64,000 bases of DNA from Defluviicoccus sp. (GTDB lineage Bacteria; Pseudomonadota; Alphaproteobacteria; MPNO01), in assembly GCA_028821395.1 (NCBI GenBank), contig JAPPGP010000099.1, positions 1 to 64,000 of the forward strand, in the 5' to 3' direction. Positions 51,507-60,010 of the stretch are shown here, in pieces. The position numbers and the translations under genes were made by a program. Under the pieces are notes generated by a model, which saw only the letters and a program-made list of their open reading frames with translations, was not told where the DNA came from and searched no databases. The number at the start of each line of letters is the position of its first letter. Position 1 is the first letter of the stretch.

Positions 51507-53846
51507 ATGGGTGCCAAGGCGATGGGCGCCCGGGTCAAACGCATGGAGGACCCGGCGCTCCTGACCGGCCGCGCGACCTTCACCGACGACATCCACCTGC
51601 CGGGCATGCTGGAGGCGGCCTTCGTCCGCTCGACCCAGGCGCATGCGCGCATCCGCGGGATCGACAAGGCGGCGGCCGAGGCGATGCCGGGCGTCTTCAG
51701 GGTGGTGACGGCGAGCGACCTGCCGCCTGGGCTCCGCGAGGTCCGGGTGCCGTTCCAGGTTCCCAACCCGGCGATCACCCAGCCCTTCCAGCAACGCCTG
51801 CTGGAAGACGCGGAGGTGTGCTTCGTGGGCGAGGCGATCGCCATGGTGCTCGCCGAGACCCGCTACCAGGCGGAGGACGCCGCCGCCGCGGTCGAAATCG
51901 ACTACGAAATTCTGCCCGCCGCGTCCGACTGCCGGGACGCGCTGGGCGAGGGCGCCGGTCTCTGCCATGCCGACAGCGGAAACAACCTCTGCGCCGAGTT
52001 CAAGCTGGGCTACGGCGACGCGGCCGGCGCCTTTGCCAATGCCGAGCACGTCTTCGAGGCCTCGCTGTGGAGCCACCGGGGCGCCGGACTCGCGGTCGAG
52101 AACCGGGCGGTGGTCGCCGAGCCCGACTCCTTGCGCGACGTCGTAACCCTGTGGTCGGCGACCCAGTCGCCCTTCCTGGTCAAGCAGAATGTCGTCGACA
52201 TGCTGGACTGGCCGGCCGACCGGCTGCGCGTGATCGCGCCCGAGGTGGGCGGCGGGTTCGGGCCCAAGACGGTCTACTATGTCGAGGAGGCGCTGATCCC
52301 GCTCTGCGCGATGACGTTCGACCGGCCGATCAAATGGGTCGAGGACCGGCGCGAGAACTTCGTCGCCACCAACCAGGAGCGCGACCAGTACTGGGAGATG
52401 GCGCTCGCCTGCGACGGGGACGGGAAGATCCTCGCGGTGCGCGGCACGATGATCCACGACACCGGCGCCTACATGCCGTGGGGGATCATCAGCCCCTATA
52501 TTTCCGCGACCACGGTGCCCGGCCCCTATGTCGTGCCGGCCTACGAGCTGACCACCCGCGTCGCGCTGACCAACAAGGTCGCGGTGACCCCGGTGCGCGG
52601 CGCCGGGCGGCCGCAGGCGGTGTTCGCGATGGAGCGCCTGCTCGACCGCGCGGCCGACGGGCTCGGCATCGACCGGGCGGAGATCCGCCGCCGCAACTTC
52701 ATCCCGACGGACGCGATGCCGTACTCCTTCGGGCTGATCTTCCGCGACGGCAAGCCGATGACCTATGACAGCGGCGACTACCCGCGCTGCCAGGAAGAGG
52801 CGCTGGCGCTTGCCGATTACGACGGCTTCCAGCACCGAAGACAGAAGGCCGAGGCCGAAGGCCGCCATGTCGGGATCGGCATCGCCAACTTCGTCGAGGG
52901 CACCGGGCTCGGGCCGTTCGAAGGCGCGACGGTGCGGGTGCACGCCAACGGCAAGGTGACGGTCTATACCGGCGGCGGCGATTCCGGCCAGGGGCACTGG
53001 ACGACGCTCGCCCAGCTCTGTGCCGAGCCGCTCGGCGTCGATCCGGCGGACATCGCCGTCGAGGTCGGCGATACCGCCAAGATCGCCAACGGCATCGGCA
53101 CCTTCGCGAGCCGGATCGCTGTGAATGCCGGCAACTCCGTCCATCTCGCCGCGACCTCGGTGCGCGAGAAGGCGATAAGGGTCGCCTCGCATCTGCTGGA
53201 GGCGGCCGAGGAAGACCTCGACATCGAGGACGGACGGATCTTCGTCAAGGGCGTGCCCGAGGTCTCGACCACCCTGCGCGACGTCGCCCGGGCGGTGCGC
53301 GGCATGCCGGGCTTCTCGCTGCCCGGCGGGGTCGAGCCCGGGCTCGAGTCGACCGAGTATTTCTCCCCGCCCCAGGCCGCCTATTGCAACGGCACCGCGG
53401 TCGTCGAGGTCGAGGTCGATCCCGATACCGGCTATGTCGAGATCCTGAACTACGCGATGGCGCACGATTCGGGGAACCTGATCAACCCCTTCATCGTCGA
53501 CGGCCAGGTGCACGGCGCCTGCGCGCACGGCATCGGCAACACCCTGCTGGAGTGGATGGGCTATGACGACGACGCCCAGCCGGTGACGACGAATTTCGCC
53601 GACTACCTGCTGCCCGGCGCGCCCGACGTGCCCAGGATCGACGTGGTCCATGTCGAGTCGCCCACCCCCAACAACCCGCTCGGCGTCAAGGGGGCGGGGG
53701 AGGGGGGGACGATCCCCGCGCTCGCCGCCATCGTCGCCGCGGTCGAGGACGCGCTCGGGCCGTTCGGCGTGGCGCTCGACGACGTGCCGATCATGCCGGG
53801 CCGGCTGGCCGCCCTGGTCGCCGATGCGAGGACGCGCGCCGGGTGA
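51507..53846 (+). CDS. Molybdenum hydroxylase large subunit (CoxL/XdhB family)
   Basis: This 779-residue molybdopterin-binding subunit has 'GARVKRMEDPALLTGRATFTDDI' at the N-terminus, 'VGGGFGPKTVYYVEEALIPL', 'PVRGAGRPQAVFAMERLLDRAAD' and the catalytic-base region 'LGVKGAGEGGTIPALAAIVAAV'. The active-site loop of true CO dehydrogenase (AYRCSFR) is absent, so it hydroxylates an aromatic or heteroaromatic ring carbon, or oxidises an aldehyde, using water. It forms a complete M-S-L operon. Confidence 0.92.
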   Translation: MGAKAMGARVKRMEDPALLTGRATFTDDIHLPGMLEAAFVRSTQAHARIRGIDKAAAEAMPGVFRVVTASDLPPGLREVRVPFQVPNPAITQPFQQRLLEDAEVCFVGEAIAMVLAETRYQAEDAAAAVEIDYEILPAASDCRDALGEGAGLCHADSGNNLCAEFKLGYGDAAGAFANAEHVFEASLWSHRGAGLAVENRAVVAEPDSLRDVVTLWSATQSPFLVKQNVVDMLDWPADRLRVIAPEVGGGFGPKTVYYVEEALIPLCAMTFDRPIKWVEDRRENFVATNQERDQYWEMALACDGDGKILAVRGTMIHDTGAYMPWGIISPYISATTVPGPYVVPAYELTTRVALTNKVAVTPVRGAGRPQAVFAMERLLDRAADGLGIDRAEIRRRNFIPTDAMPYSFGLIFRDGKPMTYDSGDYPRCQEEALALADYDGFQHRRQKAEAEGRHVGIGIANFVEGTGLGPFEGATVRVHANGKVTVYTGGGDSGQGHWTTLAQLCAEPLGVDPADIAVEVGDTAKIANGIGTFASRIAVNAGNSVHLAATSVREKAIRVASHLLEAAEEDLDIEDGRIFVKGVPEVSTTLRDVARAVRGMPGFSLPGGVEPGLESTEYFSPPQAAYCNGTAVVEVEVDPDTGYVEILNYAMAHDSGNLINPFIVDGQVHGACAHGIGNTLLEWMGYDDDAQPVTTNFADYLLPGAPDVPRIDVVHVESPTPNNPLGVKGAGEGGTIPALAAIVAAVEDALGPFGVALDDVPIMPGRLAALVADARTRAG

Positions 53847-55063
53847 GCGGGGCACGCCCTCTCGCCGGCATCCGGGTCCTCGACCTGACGCAGTTCCTCG
53901 CCGGCCCCTTCGCGACCCAGATTCTCGGCGATCTGGGCGCCGAGGTGATCAAGCTCGAATCGCCCTCCGGCGACTGGTCGCGCAGCCTGCCGCCCCATTT
54001 CGTCGGCCCCGACAGCGCCTACTATCTCAGCGTCAACCGCAACAAGAAGAGCGTGGTCGCCGACATGAAGTCGGCCGAGGGGCTGGCGCTGGTCAAGCGG
54101 CTGGCCGGCGCCTCCGATATCGTGATGGAGAATTTCCGCCCGGGCGTGCTCGCCCGGCTGGGGCTGGTCTACGAAGAGCTCGCGGCCGACCACGCGGGGC
54201 TGATCTGGTGCTCGATCAGCGGCTTCGGCCAGGACGGCCCCGACCGCGACCGCCCGGCCTATGACATGATCGTCCAGGCGCTGTCGGGCGGGATGAGCAT
54301 GACCGGCGAGCCCGGCGAGCCCGCGGTTCGGGCGGGGATTCCGATCGGCGATCTCTGCGCCGGCATGTACGGCACCATCGGCGTGCTCGCCGCGCTGGAG
54401 GAGAGGCGGCGCACCGGCAAAGGCAGGCTGGTCGACGTGGCGATGCTTGACTGCCAGGTGGCGATGCTGTGCTACCAGGCGGCCTATTTCCTGCACTCCG
54501 GCGCCGAGCCCGGCCGCCAGGGCCGCGGCCACGCTTCCATCCCGACCTACCGCTCCTTCGATGCCGGCAACGACACCGAGCTGGTGATCACCGCCAACAC
54601 CGAGCGCATGTGGCGGGCGCTCTGCGGCGTGCTCGGTCTGCAAGAGCTGGTCGACGATCCGCGCTTCGCGACCAATGACGACCGCTACGCCAACCGGTTC
54701 GAGCTGTGGCCGCTGCTCGAGGCGGCGTTCCGCGAGAAGGACGCCGATGACTGGGTGCCGCTGCTGCTGGAGGCCGGCATACCGGTCGGCCGGGTCAACA
54801 CGCTGGGGGCGGCGCTGTCGAATCCGCAGATCGGGCACCGCGACATGGTGCTCGATCTCGCCGCGCGCGACGGGCGCCGGGTGCGGGTCGCCGGCAACCC
54901 GATCAAGTTCGCCGACGACCGGCCGCCAAACGCCGCCTTCCCGCCGCTGCTCGGCGAGGATACCCGCGCGGTGCTCGCCGGGGTGCTCGGAATGGGCGGC
55001 GCGGAGATCGAGGCGGCGCTCGCGGCGGGCATCGTCAGCGAACCGGAGGAGGGACCGACATGA
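53843..55063 (+). CDS. CaiB/BaiF CoA-transferase family protein
   Basis: This 406-residue class III CoA transferase has 'AGIRVLDLTQFLAGPFATQILGDLGAEVIKLE', 'NRNKKSVVADMKSAEGLALVKRLAGASDIVMENFRPG' and the catalytic Asp in 'AGIPIGDLCAGMYGTIGVLAAL'. The GTG start overlaps the CoxL stop by 4 nt. It would move CoA from a donor such as succinyl-CoA to the pathway acid. Confidence 0.93.
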   Translation: MSGARPLAGIRVLDLTQFLAGPFATQILGDLGAEVIKLESPSGDWSRSLPPHFVGPDSAYYLSVNRNKKSVVADMKSAEGLALVKRLAGASDIVMENFRPGVLARLGLVYEELAADHAGLIWCSISGFGQDGPDRDRPAYDMIVQALSGGMSMTGEPGEPAVRAGIPIGDLCAGMYGTIGVLAALEERRRTGKGRLVDVAMLDCQVAMLCYQAAYFLHSGAEPGRQGRGHASIPTYRSFDAGNDTELVITANTERMWRALCGVLGLQELVDDPRFATNDDRYANRFELWPLLEAAFREKDADDWVPLLLEAGIPVGRVNTLGAALSNPQIGHRDMVLDLAARDGRRVRVAGNPIKFADDRPPNAAFPPLLGEDTRAVLAGVLGMGGAEIEAALAAGIVSEPEEGPT

Positions 55064-55782
55064 CCGGCGAGACCATCACCCTGCGACGGGACGGCGAGAT
55101 CGCCCGCGTGCGGATCGACCGGCCGGACGCCGGCAACACGATGTCCGCCGGAATGATCGCGGAGCTCACCCGGCTCGTGGTCGAGGCCGGATCGGATCCC
55201 GCGCTGAAGGCCGTCGTGCTGATTGGGGCGGGCGAGGATTTCTGCCTCGGGCGCGAGCCCGGCGCCGGCGGGGCGAGCCGCACCGCGCTGGAGATGCGCG
55301 AGTCGCTGACCGGGCCCATCCTCGGCCTCTACGCCGCGGTGCGCGGCGCCGAGATCCCGGTCGTCGCCTCGGTGCAGGGTCGGGCCGCCGGGTTCGGCTG
55401 CGCGACCGCAGCGGTGTGCGATCTCACCATCGCCGCCGACGATGCCAGATTCAGCCTGCCCGAGATGACGCACGACCTGCCGCCGACGCTCGCGATGTGC
55501 GCCCATATCGACCGGACCATGCCGAAGGCGATCGCCTGGCTGGTCTACTCGACCGAGAGCGTCGATGCGGCGACCGCGCGGACGCTCGGCTTCGTCAGCC
55601 ACGTCGTCCCGGCCGCGTCGCTCCGGGAGGAAACCGAAGCCCTGCTGGCGACGCTTGTGGCGAGGCGGCGCGACGCGCTGATCACCTGCAAGCGCTTCCT
55701 CGCCAATGCGCGGCTGATGGAGACCGACAAGGCCGCCGATTACGCGGGCAACGTGCTGTCGGTGATCCTGTCGTCGCGCTGA
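55060..55782 (+). CDS. Enoyl-CoA hydratase/isomerase family protein
   Basis: This 240-residue crotonase-fold protein has 'VRIDRPDAGNTMSAGMIAELTRLVVEA', an oxyanion-hole region 'DFCLGREPGAGG' and 'VVASVQGRAAGFGCATAAVCDLTIAADDARFSLPEM'. The usual catalytic Glu pair is not clear. The ATGA start overlaps the CoA-transferase stop. Its last 43 nt overlap the convergent Rieske gene. Confidence 0.9.
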   Translation: MTGETITLRRDGEIARVRIDRPDAGNTMSAGMIAELTRLVVEAGSDPALKAVVLIGAGEDFCLGREPGAGGASRTALEMRESLTGPILGLYAAVRGAEIPVVASVQGRAAGFGCATAAVCDLTIAADDARFSLPEMTHDLPPTLAMCAHIDRTMPKAIAWLVYSTESVDAATARTLGFVSHVVPAASLREETEALLATLVARRRDALITCKRFLANARLMETDKAADYAGNVLSVILSSR

Positions 55783-56906
55783 GGGTCATCGAGCACCCGG
55801 TCGAGGATCCAGTTGTCGACCGCGTGAACCCCGGCCTCGCGGTGGCTGAACCGGCCTGGCCGCGCATGCGGCGAGGCGAGGCCCCGCTGCTGCATCTCGG
55901 TCGCGCGGTTGTCCTCGGGGTGGGATGCGTCGGTCCGCGCGATGTAATTCCCCACGATCGCGGCGAAATCGGCCCGCTTCGTCACCGTCTCCGGGAAGCA
56001 TAGCCCGGTGAGCACCTGGGTGCGGTCGGCCGCGAGAGGGCGGAACGACATCCACCACATGCAGTCCACCGTGAAGACCAGGAACGAGGCCGGGTAGAGG
56101 CCGACGAAAAAGGTGCCCTCGGCCGCGCGGCCTTCGAGCGTCGGGATCGGCGGCAAGGTCTTCGCCGCACCGAGCCGGGCGGCGATCGATCCCTGGTGCC
56201 CGAACCAGGAGCCGGACCAGTGCCCGGACGCCGCGAGCTGTTCCGGTAGCTGCTCGGCCAGCGTGCCGCGGTGGACGACGGCGACGTGGTAGCTCTCGCG
56301 CTGGTTCTCCATGCAGAGCTTCCAGTTGCAGGCCACGTCGTAGGCCCTCCGGTGGACGCAGATCATGCCCTCCGCCTGGTGCGAGTGGAGTTCTTCGGGG
56401 AGATTGCCGAGATGATCGTCGAGCCCCGCGCCGTCATCCGCGAAGTTGAGAAAGACGAACCCGGCCCATTCCGCCAGGCGTAGCGGGATCAACCCGAACT
56501 CCGCGGAATCGAAGCTCTTTGCCCGTTCCATCCCGGCCGCCGCGACAAGCCTGCCGTCGAGCGCGTAGCTCCAGCCGTGATAGGGGCAGGAGATCGCCTT
56601 GGCATTGCCGCTCCCCGAGACCAGCCGGGAGCCGCGATGCCGGCAGGTATTGGCGAAGGCGCGCAGCGCCCCGTCCGCGCCGCGCAGCACGATCGCCGGC
56701 ATTCCCGCGAGGTCGACCGTGCAATAGTCCCCCGGCTCTGAAATGTCCCCGGCGCGGCAGGCGAGGTTCCAGTGCATCCGGAAAATCCGCTCCCGCTCGC
56801 GCGCGAAGAACGCCGGCTCCGTATAGGCATCGGGCGGCAGCGTCTCGGCGTCGAGCAGGGGAAGACGCACTTTCGCGTAGCGCGCCGGGTCGAACAGCCC
56901 GGTCAA
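55740..56906 (-). CDS. Rieske oxygenase alpha subunit
   Basis: This 388-residue protein has an N-terminal Rieske 2Fe-2S site (Cys88-x-His90, Cys107-x-x-His110) in 'CRHRGSRL' and 'SCPYHGW'. The catalytic domain has mononuclear iron ligands in 'NWKLCMENQRESYHVAVVH', where the usual bridging Asp position is Glu. The start is most simply the TTG at 56906 that overlaps the upstream stop (TTGA); there is no clear ribosome site, so translation is probably coupled. It ends a three-gene operon with a diiron protein and a reductase. Confidence 0.88.
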   Translation of the reverse strand: MTGLFDPARYAKVRLPLLDAETLPPDAYTEPAFFARERERIFRMHWNLACRAGDISEPGDYCTVDLAGMPAIVLRGADGALRAFANTCRHRGSRLVSGSGNAKAISCPYHGWSYALDGRLVAAAGMERAKSFDSAEFGLIPLRLAEWAGFVFLNFADDGAGLDDHLGNLPEELHSHQAEGMICVHRRAYDVACNWKLCMENQRESYHVAVVHRGTLAEQLPEQLAASGHWSGSWFGHQGSIAARLGAAKTLPPIPTLEGRAAEGTFFVGLYPASFLVFTVDCMWWMSFRPLAADRTQVLTGLCFPETVTKRADFAAIVGNYIARTDASHPEDNRATEMQQRGLASPHARPGRFSHREAGVHAVDNWILDRVLDDPQRDDRITDSTLPA

Positions 56907-57637
56907 CGGATCGCGGCGAAGGCCGGGTCGTCGGCGTCGAAGCCGGGCAGCACGAGTCCGAGCTTCCCTTCGACGACGGCGCGGGCGCGGCCGACATAGT
57001 CCTCGCGCATCGCCTCGTTGGTCCGCTTCTTGATGCCCCATCTGCGGTAGAGCGCGTTGTTGCGCGAGCCCGAGCGCCCGAAGAAGGGCGGGAAGAGGGG
57101 GAAGATCCGCTCGACATGGCTCTGGATCAGCGCCTTCCCCTCGTCGGTCTGGCAGATGTCGGTGCAGAAATTCTCGCCGAACTCGGCATGGAAGTGCTCT
57201 TCCGGCATCGTCATCCGGGCAAGCCTTCGTACCGGATGGAAGGAACACTGTACAAGGTCCTCGACCTGAGGGATTTCCGCGAGATCGCCGAGCATCTTGA
57301 TGACGCAGAACTCCTCCCAGGTTTGCAGGTCGAAGCTCATCACCGAGAGCGGGCTCTTCTCGGTCGTCTCGGGCAGCATGAGCGCCTCGGGGATGCCCAT
57401 CTCGCGGCCGAGCTCGAAGAATCGGTAATGGTGGCCGTACTCCTCCATTACGATCCGGCAGGTCAGCCACTTGGCGTAGGGCGTCGGCGCGAGCGCGATC
57501 GCCGGTTCGTCATAGACCCTGGAGCCATGGAGCTCGTTGATCGCGTGGCTGACGACGATCTTGCGGCAGCACTCCCGATATTCCTCGGGCGCGCTGCGAA
57601 AGGCTTCCACGCTCTCGATCTGGGGAAAATCGTTCAT
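56903..57637 (-). CDS. PaaA/BoxB-like ferritin-fold diiron oxygenase
   Basis: This 244-residue helical protein is of the phenylacetate-catabolism oxygenase family. Diiron ligands fit E-x-x-H repeats: 'VMEEYGHHYRFFE' (Glu66/His69) and 'MPEEHFHAEFG' (Glu147/His150), with Glu35 in 'NELHG' as a further candidate. Members epoxidise aryl-CoA thioesters (PaaA, BoxB). Length is short compared with PaaA (about 310) and nearer to PaaC/other branches. It overlaps genes on both sides by 4 nt. Confidence 0.83.
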   Translation of the reverse strand: MNDFPQIESVEAFRSAPEEYRECCRKIVVSHAINELHGSRVYDEPAIALAPTPYAKWLTCRIVMEEYGHHYRFFELGREMGIPEALMLPETTEKSPLSVMSFDLQTWEEFCVIKMLGDLAEIPQVEDLVQCSFHPVRRLARMTMPEEHFHAEFGENFCTDICQTDEGKALIQSHVERIFPLFPPFFGRSGSRNNALYRRWGIKKRTNEAMREDYVGRARAVVEGKLGLVLPGFDADDPAFAAIR

Positions 57638-58671
57638 GCCGCCCCCCGACCCGGCCTCTCGGCCTCAGTATAGAACGCATCGGCATGGCAGTCCCGGCGG
57701 CCGAGGCCGAAGCTCAGCAGGCGCTCGGTGCAGGTCTCGACCATCGCCGGCGGGCCGGCGAGATAGGCCTTGAACCCGTCGAGATCGTCGAAATCCGCCG
57801 CCAGCGCGTCGGCAAGCCAGCCGGTGCGGCGTCCGGTCGGCCCGTCCGGCTCCGACAGGACGGTGACCACGCGCAGATTGGGGTGCCGTGCCGCGAGCGC
57901 CTGGAAATGGGACTCCAGATAGACGTCGCGCTCCGTCCGGGCGCCGAAATAGAGGAACATCTCCTGCCGGGCGCCGCCGGCGAGCGCGCTGTCGGCGATC
58001 GACTTGATCGGGGCGAGGCCGGACCCGCCGGCGACCAGCAGTATCGGCCCGCGGTGGCGCTTTCGGTAATGCGCGGTGCCCATCGGACCCGAGACCGCGA
58101 CCGGATCGCCGGTCCTCAGCGTGTCGAGGACATGGCGGGTGACTTGCCCGCCGGCCACCAGGCGGACGTGGAATTCGAGCCGCCCCGCGCCGGGTTGCGA
58201 GGCCATGGAGAAATCCCGCGGCGGCAGCCCCTCGAAGGCGAGCGCGGCGTATTGTCCGGCGGTGAAGTCGAACGGCCCGCCGCTCTCGATGTCAAGCGCG
58301 AGAAGCCGGATGTCGTGCGTCGCCCGTTCGATCGCCGCGACCCGGCAGGCGAGCCGGCGGCTCGCGTGCACCGCCTCGTCGTCTGCCGAGACGGGCTCGA
58401 CGGCGCAGTCCGACCAGGGCACCGCGCGGCAGGCGAGGATCAGCCCGCGGCCGCGCTCTTCGTCGTCCAGCGCGTATGGCGAATAGGGCGACATCTCGAC
58501 CTCGCCCGCGACCAGATGCGACTTGCAGCCGCCGCAATTGCCCGACCGGCAGCCATGCGGGTAGTCGATGCCCGCCTCCAGCGCGGTCTGGAGGATGGTG
58601 CGACCGCCCGGCACCTCGAGCCCCGCCCAGGATGCCCCGCCGGGCTTGTTCAGACTGACGCGATAGGTCAT
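57634..58671 (-). CDS. Ferredoxin-NAD(P)H reductase of an oxygenase system
   Basis: This 345-residue electron-transfer protein has an N-terminal plant-type 2Fe-2S domain (Cys41, 46, 49, 81 in 'HGCRSGNCGGCK' and 'LACRAV'). A FAD domain ('PRDFSMASQP', the RxYS equivalent) and an NAD domain ('ILLVAGGSGLAPIKSIADSAL', 'YLAGPPAMVETCTERLL') follow, the order of BenC/XylZ rather than PaaE. GGAGG ends 1 nt before the ATG, unusually tight. It starts the operon and probably feeds both oxygenases. Confidence 0.92.
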   Translation of the reverse strand: MTYRVSLNKPGGASWAGLEVPGGRTILQTALEAGIDYPHGCRSGNCGGCKSHLVAGEVEMSPYSPYALDDEERGRGLILACRAVPWSDCAVEPVSADDEAVHASRRLACRVAAIERATHDIRLLALDIESGGPFDFTAGQYAALAFEGLPPRDFSMASQPGAGRLEFHVRLVAGGQVTRHVLDTLRTGDPVAVSGPMGTAHYRKRHRGPILLVAGGSGLAPIKSIADSALAGGARQEMFLYFGARTERDVYLESHFQALAARHPNLRVVTVLSEPDGPTGRRTGWLADALAADFDDLDGFKAYLAGPPAMVETCTERLLSFGLGRRDCHADAFYTEAERPGRGAA

Positions 58672-58746
58672 TCCTCCTTTATCGAGCCCGGCGGCGGCGA
58701 TGTCCACCGGCCGGGCCGGCAGGTTGAACGCCGACGGGAGACAGAC

Positions 58747-59745
58747 ATGGACGGAACCCAATTTTCGCTCGCCACCTATTCCGGCGGACCGGCAGGCCCG
58801 TTCGCCGCGATCGTGCTCGGCGAGACCGCGTTCTCCGTCGCCGGCGTCTACCCCGCCTATCGCGACAGCGCGCGCGGGCGGGCCGGACCGCTGACCGCGA
58901 CCGGCGGCATCCGGGACATGCTGGAGGGCTGGGACCACAACTTCCCGGTGCTGCAGGAAATCGTCGCCTTCATCGAGGAGGAAGGGGAGGAACGCTTCGC
59001 TTCCGTCTCGGCGGCCGTCGACGGGCTTCGCGCGCTGCCGCCGGTCCTGCGTCCCGGCAAGATCCTGAACGCGGCGCAGAATTTTCAGGAACATGTCGAC
59101 GAGATGATTCGCGCCGGCAACACGCCGGAGGGCGGGCCGCGCTGGACCGGCGACCGGTCGACGACGATCCCCTATCTGTTTCTCAAGGCGCCCGGCGTGC
59201 TGGCCGGCGCGCATGACGACATCGCCATCCCGCGCGGCATGGAGAAGATCGACTGGGAGGCCGAGATCGCCTGCGCGATCTGGAAGCGGGGCAGGCGAAT
59301 CGGCGCCGACGTCGCGCTCGATCATGTCGCCGGGTGGATGACCACCAACGACGTCTCCTGCCGCGACCTCAACATGCGCCCCGACCGCCCGGCGCTGAAA
59401 TCGGACTGGTTCGGCGGCAAGAGCCACAACGACTTCGCGCCGATGGGGCCGGTGCTGGTGCCCAAGGCGTTCGTCGCCGACCACATGAACCTGTTCCTGC
59501 GCCTTGCCGTCAACGGCGAGATCAAGCAGGACGGCAACACCTCGCAATTCATCTACACGCCGGAGGAGCAGATCGAATTCGCCTCCAACATCGCCGAGGT
59601 CGAGGTCGGCGACATCTTCGTCTGCGGCACCTGCGGCGGCGTCGGCATGGGGACCGGCACCTTCCTGCAGGTCGGCGACGTGATGGAGACCGAGGTCGAG
59701 GGTCTCGGCAAGATGACCAACCGCCTGGTCGCGGATACGGACTGA
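58747..59745 (+). CDS. Fumarylacetoacetate hydrolase family protein
   Basis: This 332-residue FAH-fold enzyme has 'KILNAAQNFQEHVDEM' (His, metal site start), 'YLFLKAPGVLAG', 'KIDWEAEIACAIWK' (Glu metal ligands), 'DVSCRDLNMRP' and 'FVCGTCGGVGMGTGTFLQVGDVMETEVEGLG'. The family hydrolyses or decarboxylates acyl-pyruvate-type ring-cleavage products. GGGAG precedes the ATG by 6 nt. Divergent from the oxygenase operon with a 75-bp gap. Confidence 0.92.
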   Translation: MDGTQFSLATYSGGPAGPFAAIVLGETAFSVAGVYPAYRDSARGRAGPLTATGGIRDMLEGWDHNFPVLQEIVAFIEEEGEERFASVSAAVDGLRALPPVLRPGKILNAAQNFQEHVDEMIRAGNTPEGGPRWTGDRSTTIPYLFLKAPGVLAGAHDDIAIPRGMEKIDWEAEIACAIWKRGRRIGADVALDHVAGWMTTNDVSCRDLNMRPDRPALKSDWFGGKSHNDFAPMGPVLVPKAFVADHMNLFLRLAVNGEIKQDGNTSQFIYTPEEQIEFASNIAEVEVGDIFVCGTCGGVGMGTGTFLQVGDVMETEVEGLGKMTNRLVADTD

Positions 59746-60010
59746 GGGCCGGGTTGCGGCGTCTCCGCCCGCTACGGTGTCACGCCGATCCGGGGCATCC
59801 CGGGGGCACACCCTGCGCCCGTTCGAGCAGTGATCCAAGGAGGTATTCCGCCACCCGGACAAGCACCGCGCGCAGCATCCCGAATCCGGTGTGGAGAGAC
59901 CGGGGTCGCGGAAGAGCATGCCAGTGGTGTCACCACGTTTCACGAACCCTTTCTTCGCAAGCCGATCGCCGGCGTCCGGACAGGCGGAAAGAATGGCGGA
60001 TGCGGCCTTC

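Noticed and set aside
51507-53846. Carbon monoxide dehydrogenase large subunit
   Set aside because: The CO-dehydrogenase active-site loop (AYRCSFR) is missing; the protein fits the broader hydroxylase family only.
59837-59844. Perfect AAGGAGGT in the gap after the FAH gene
   Set aside because: No start codon with a plausible frame follows at suitable distance, and the frame from 59830 shows no conserved-looking protein.
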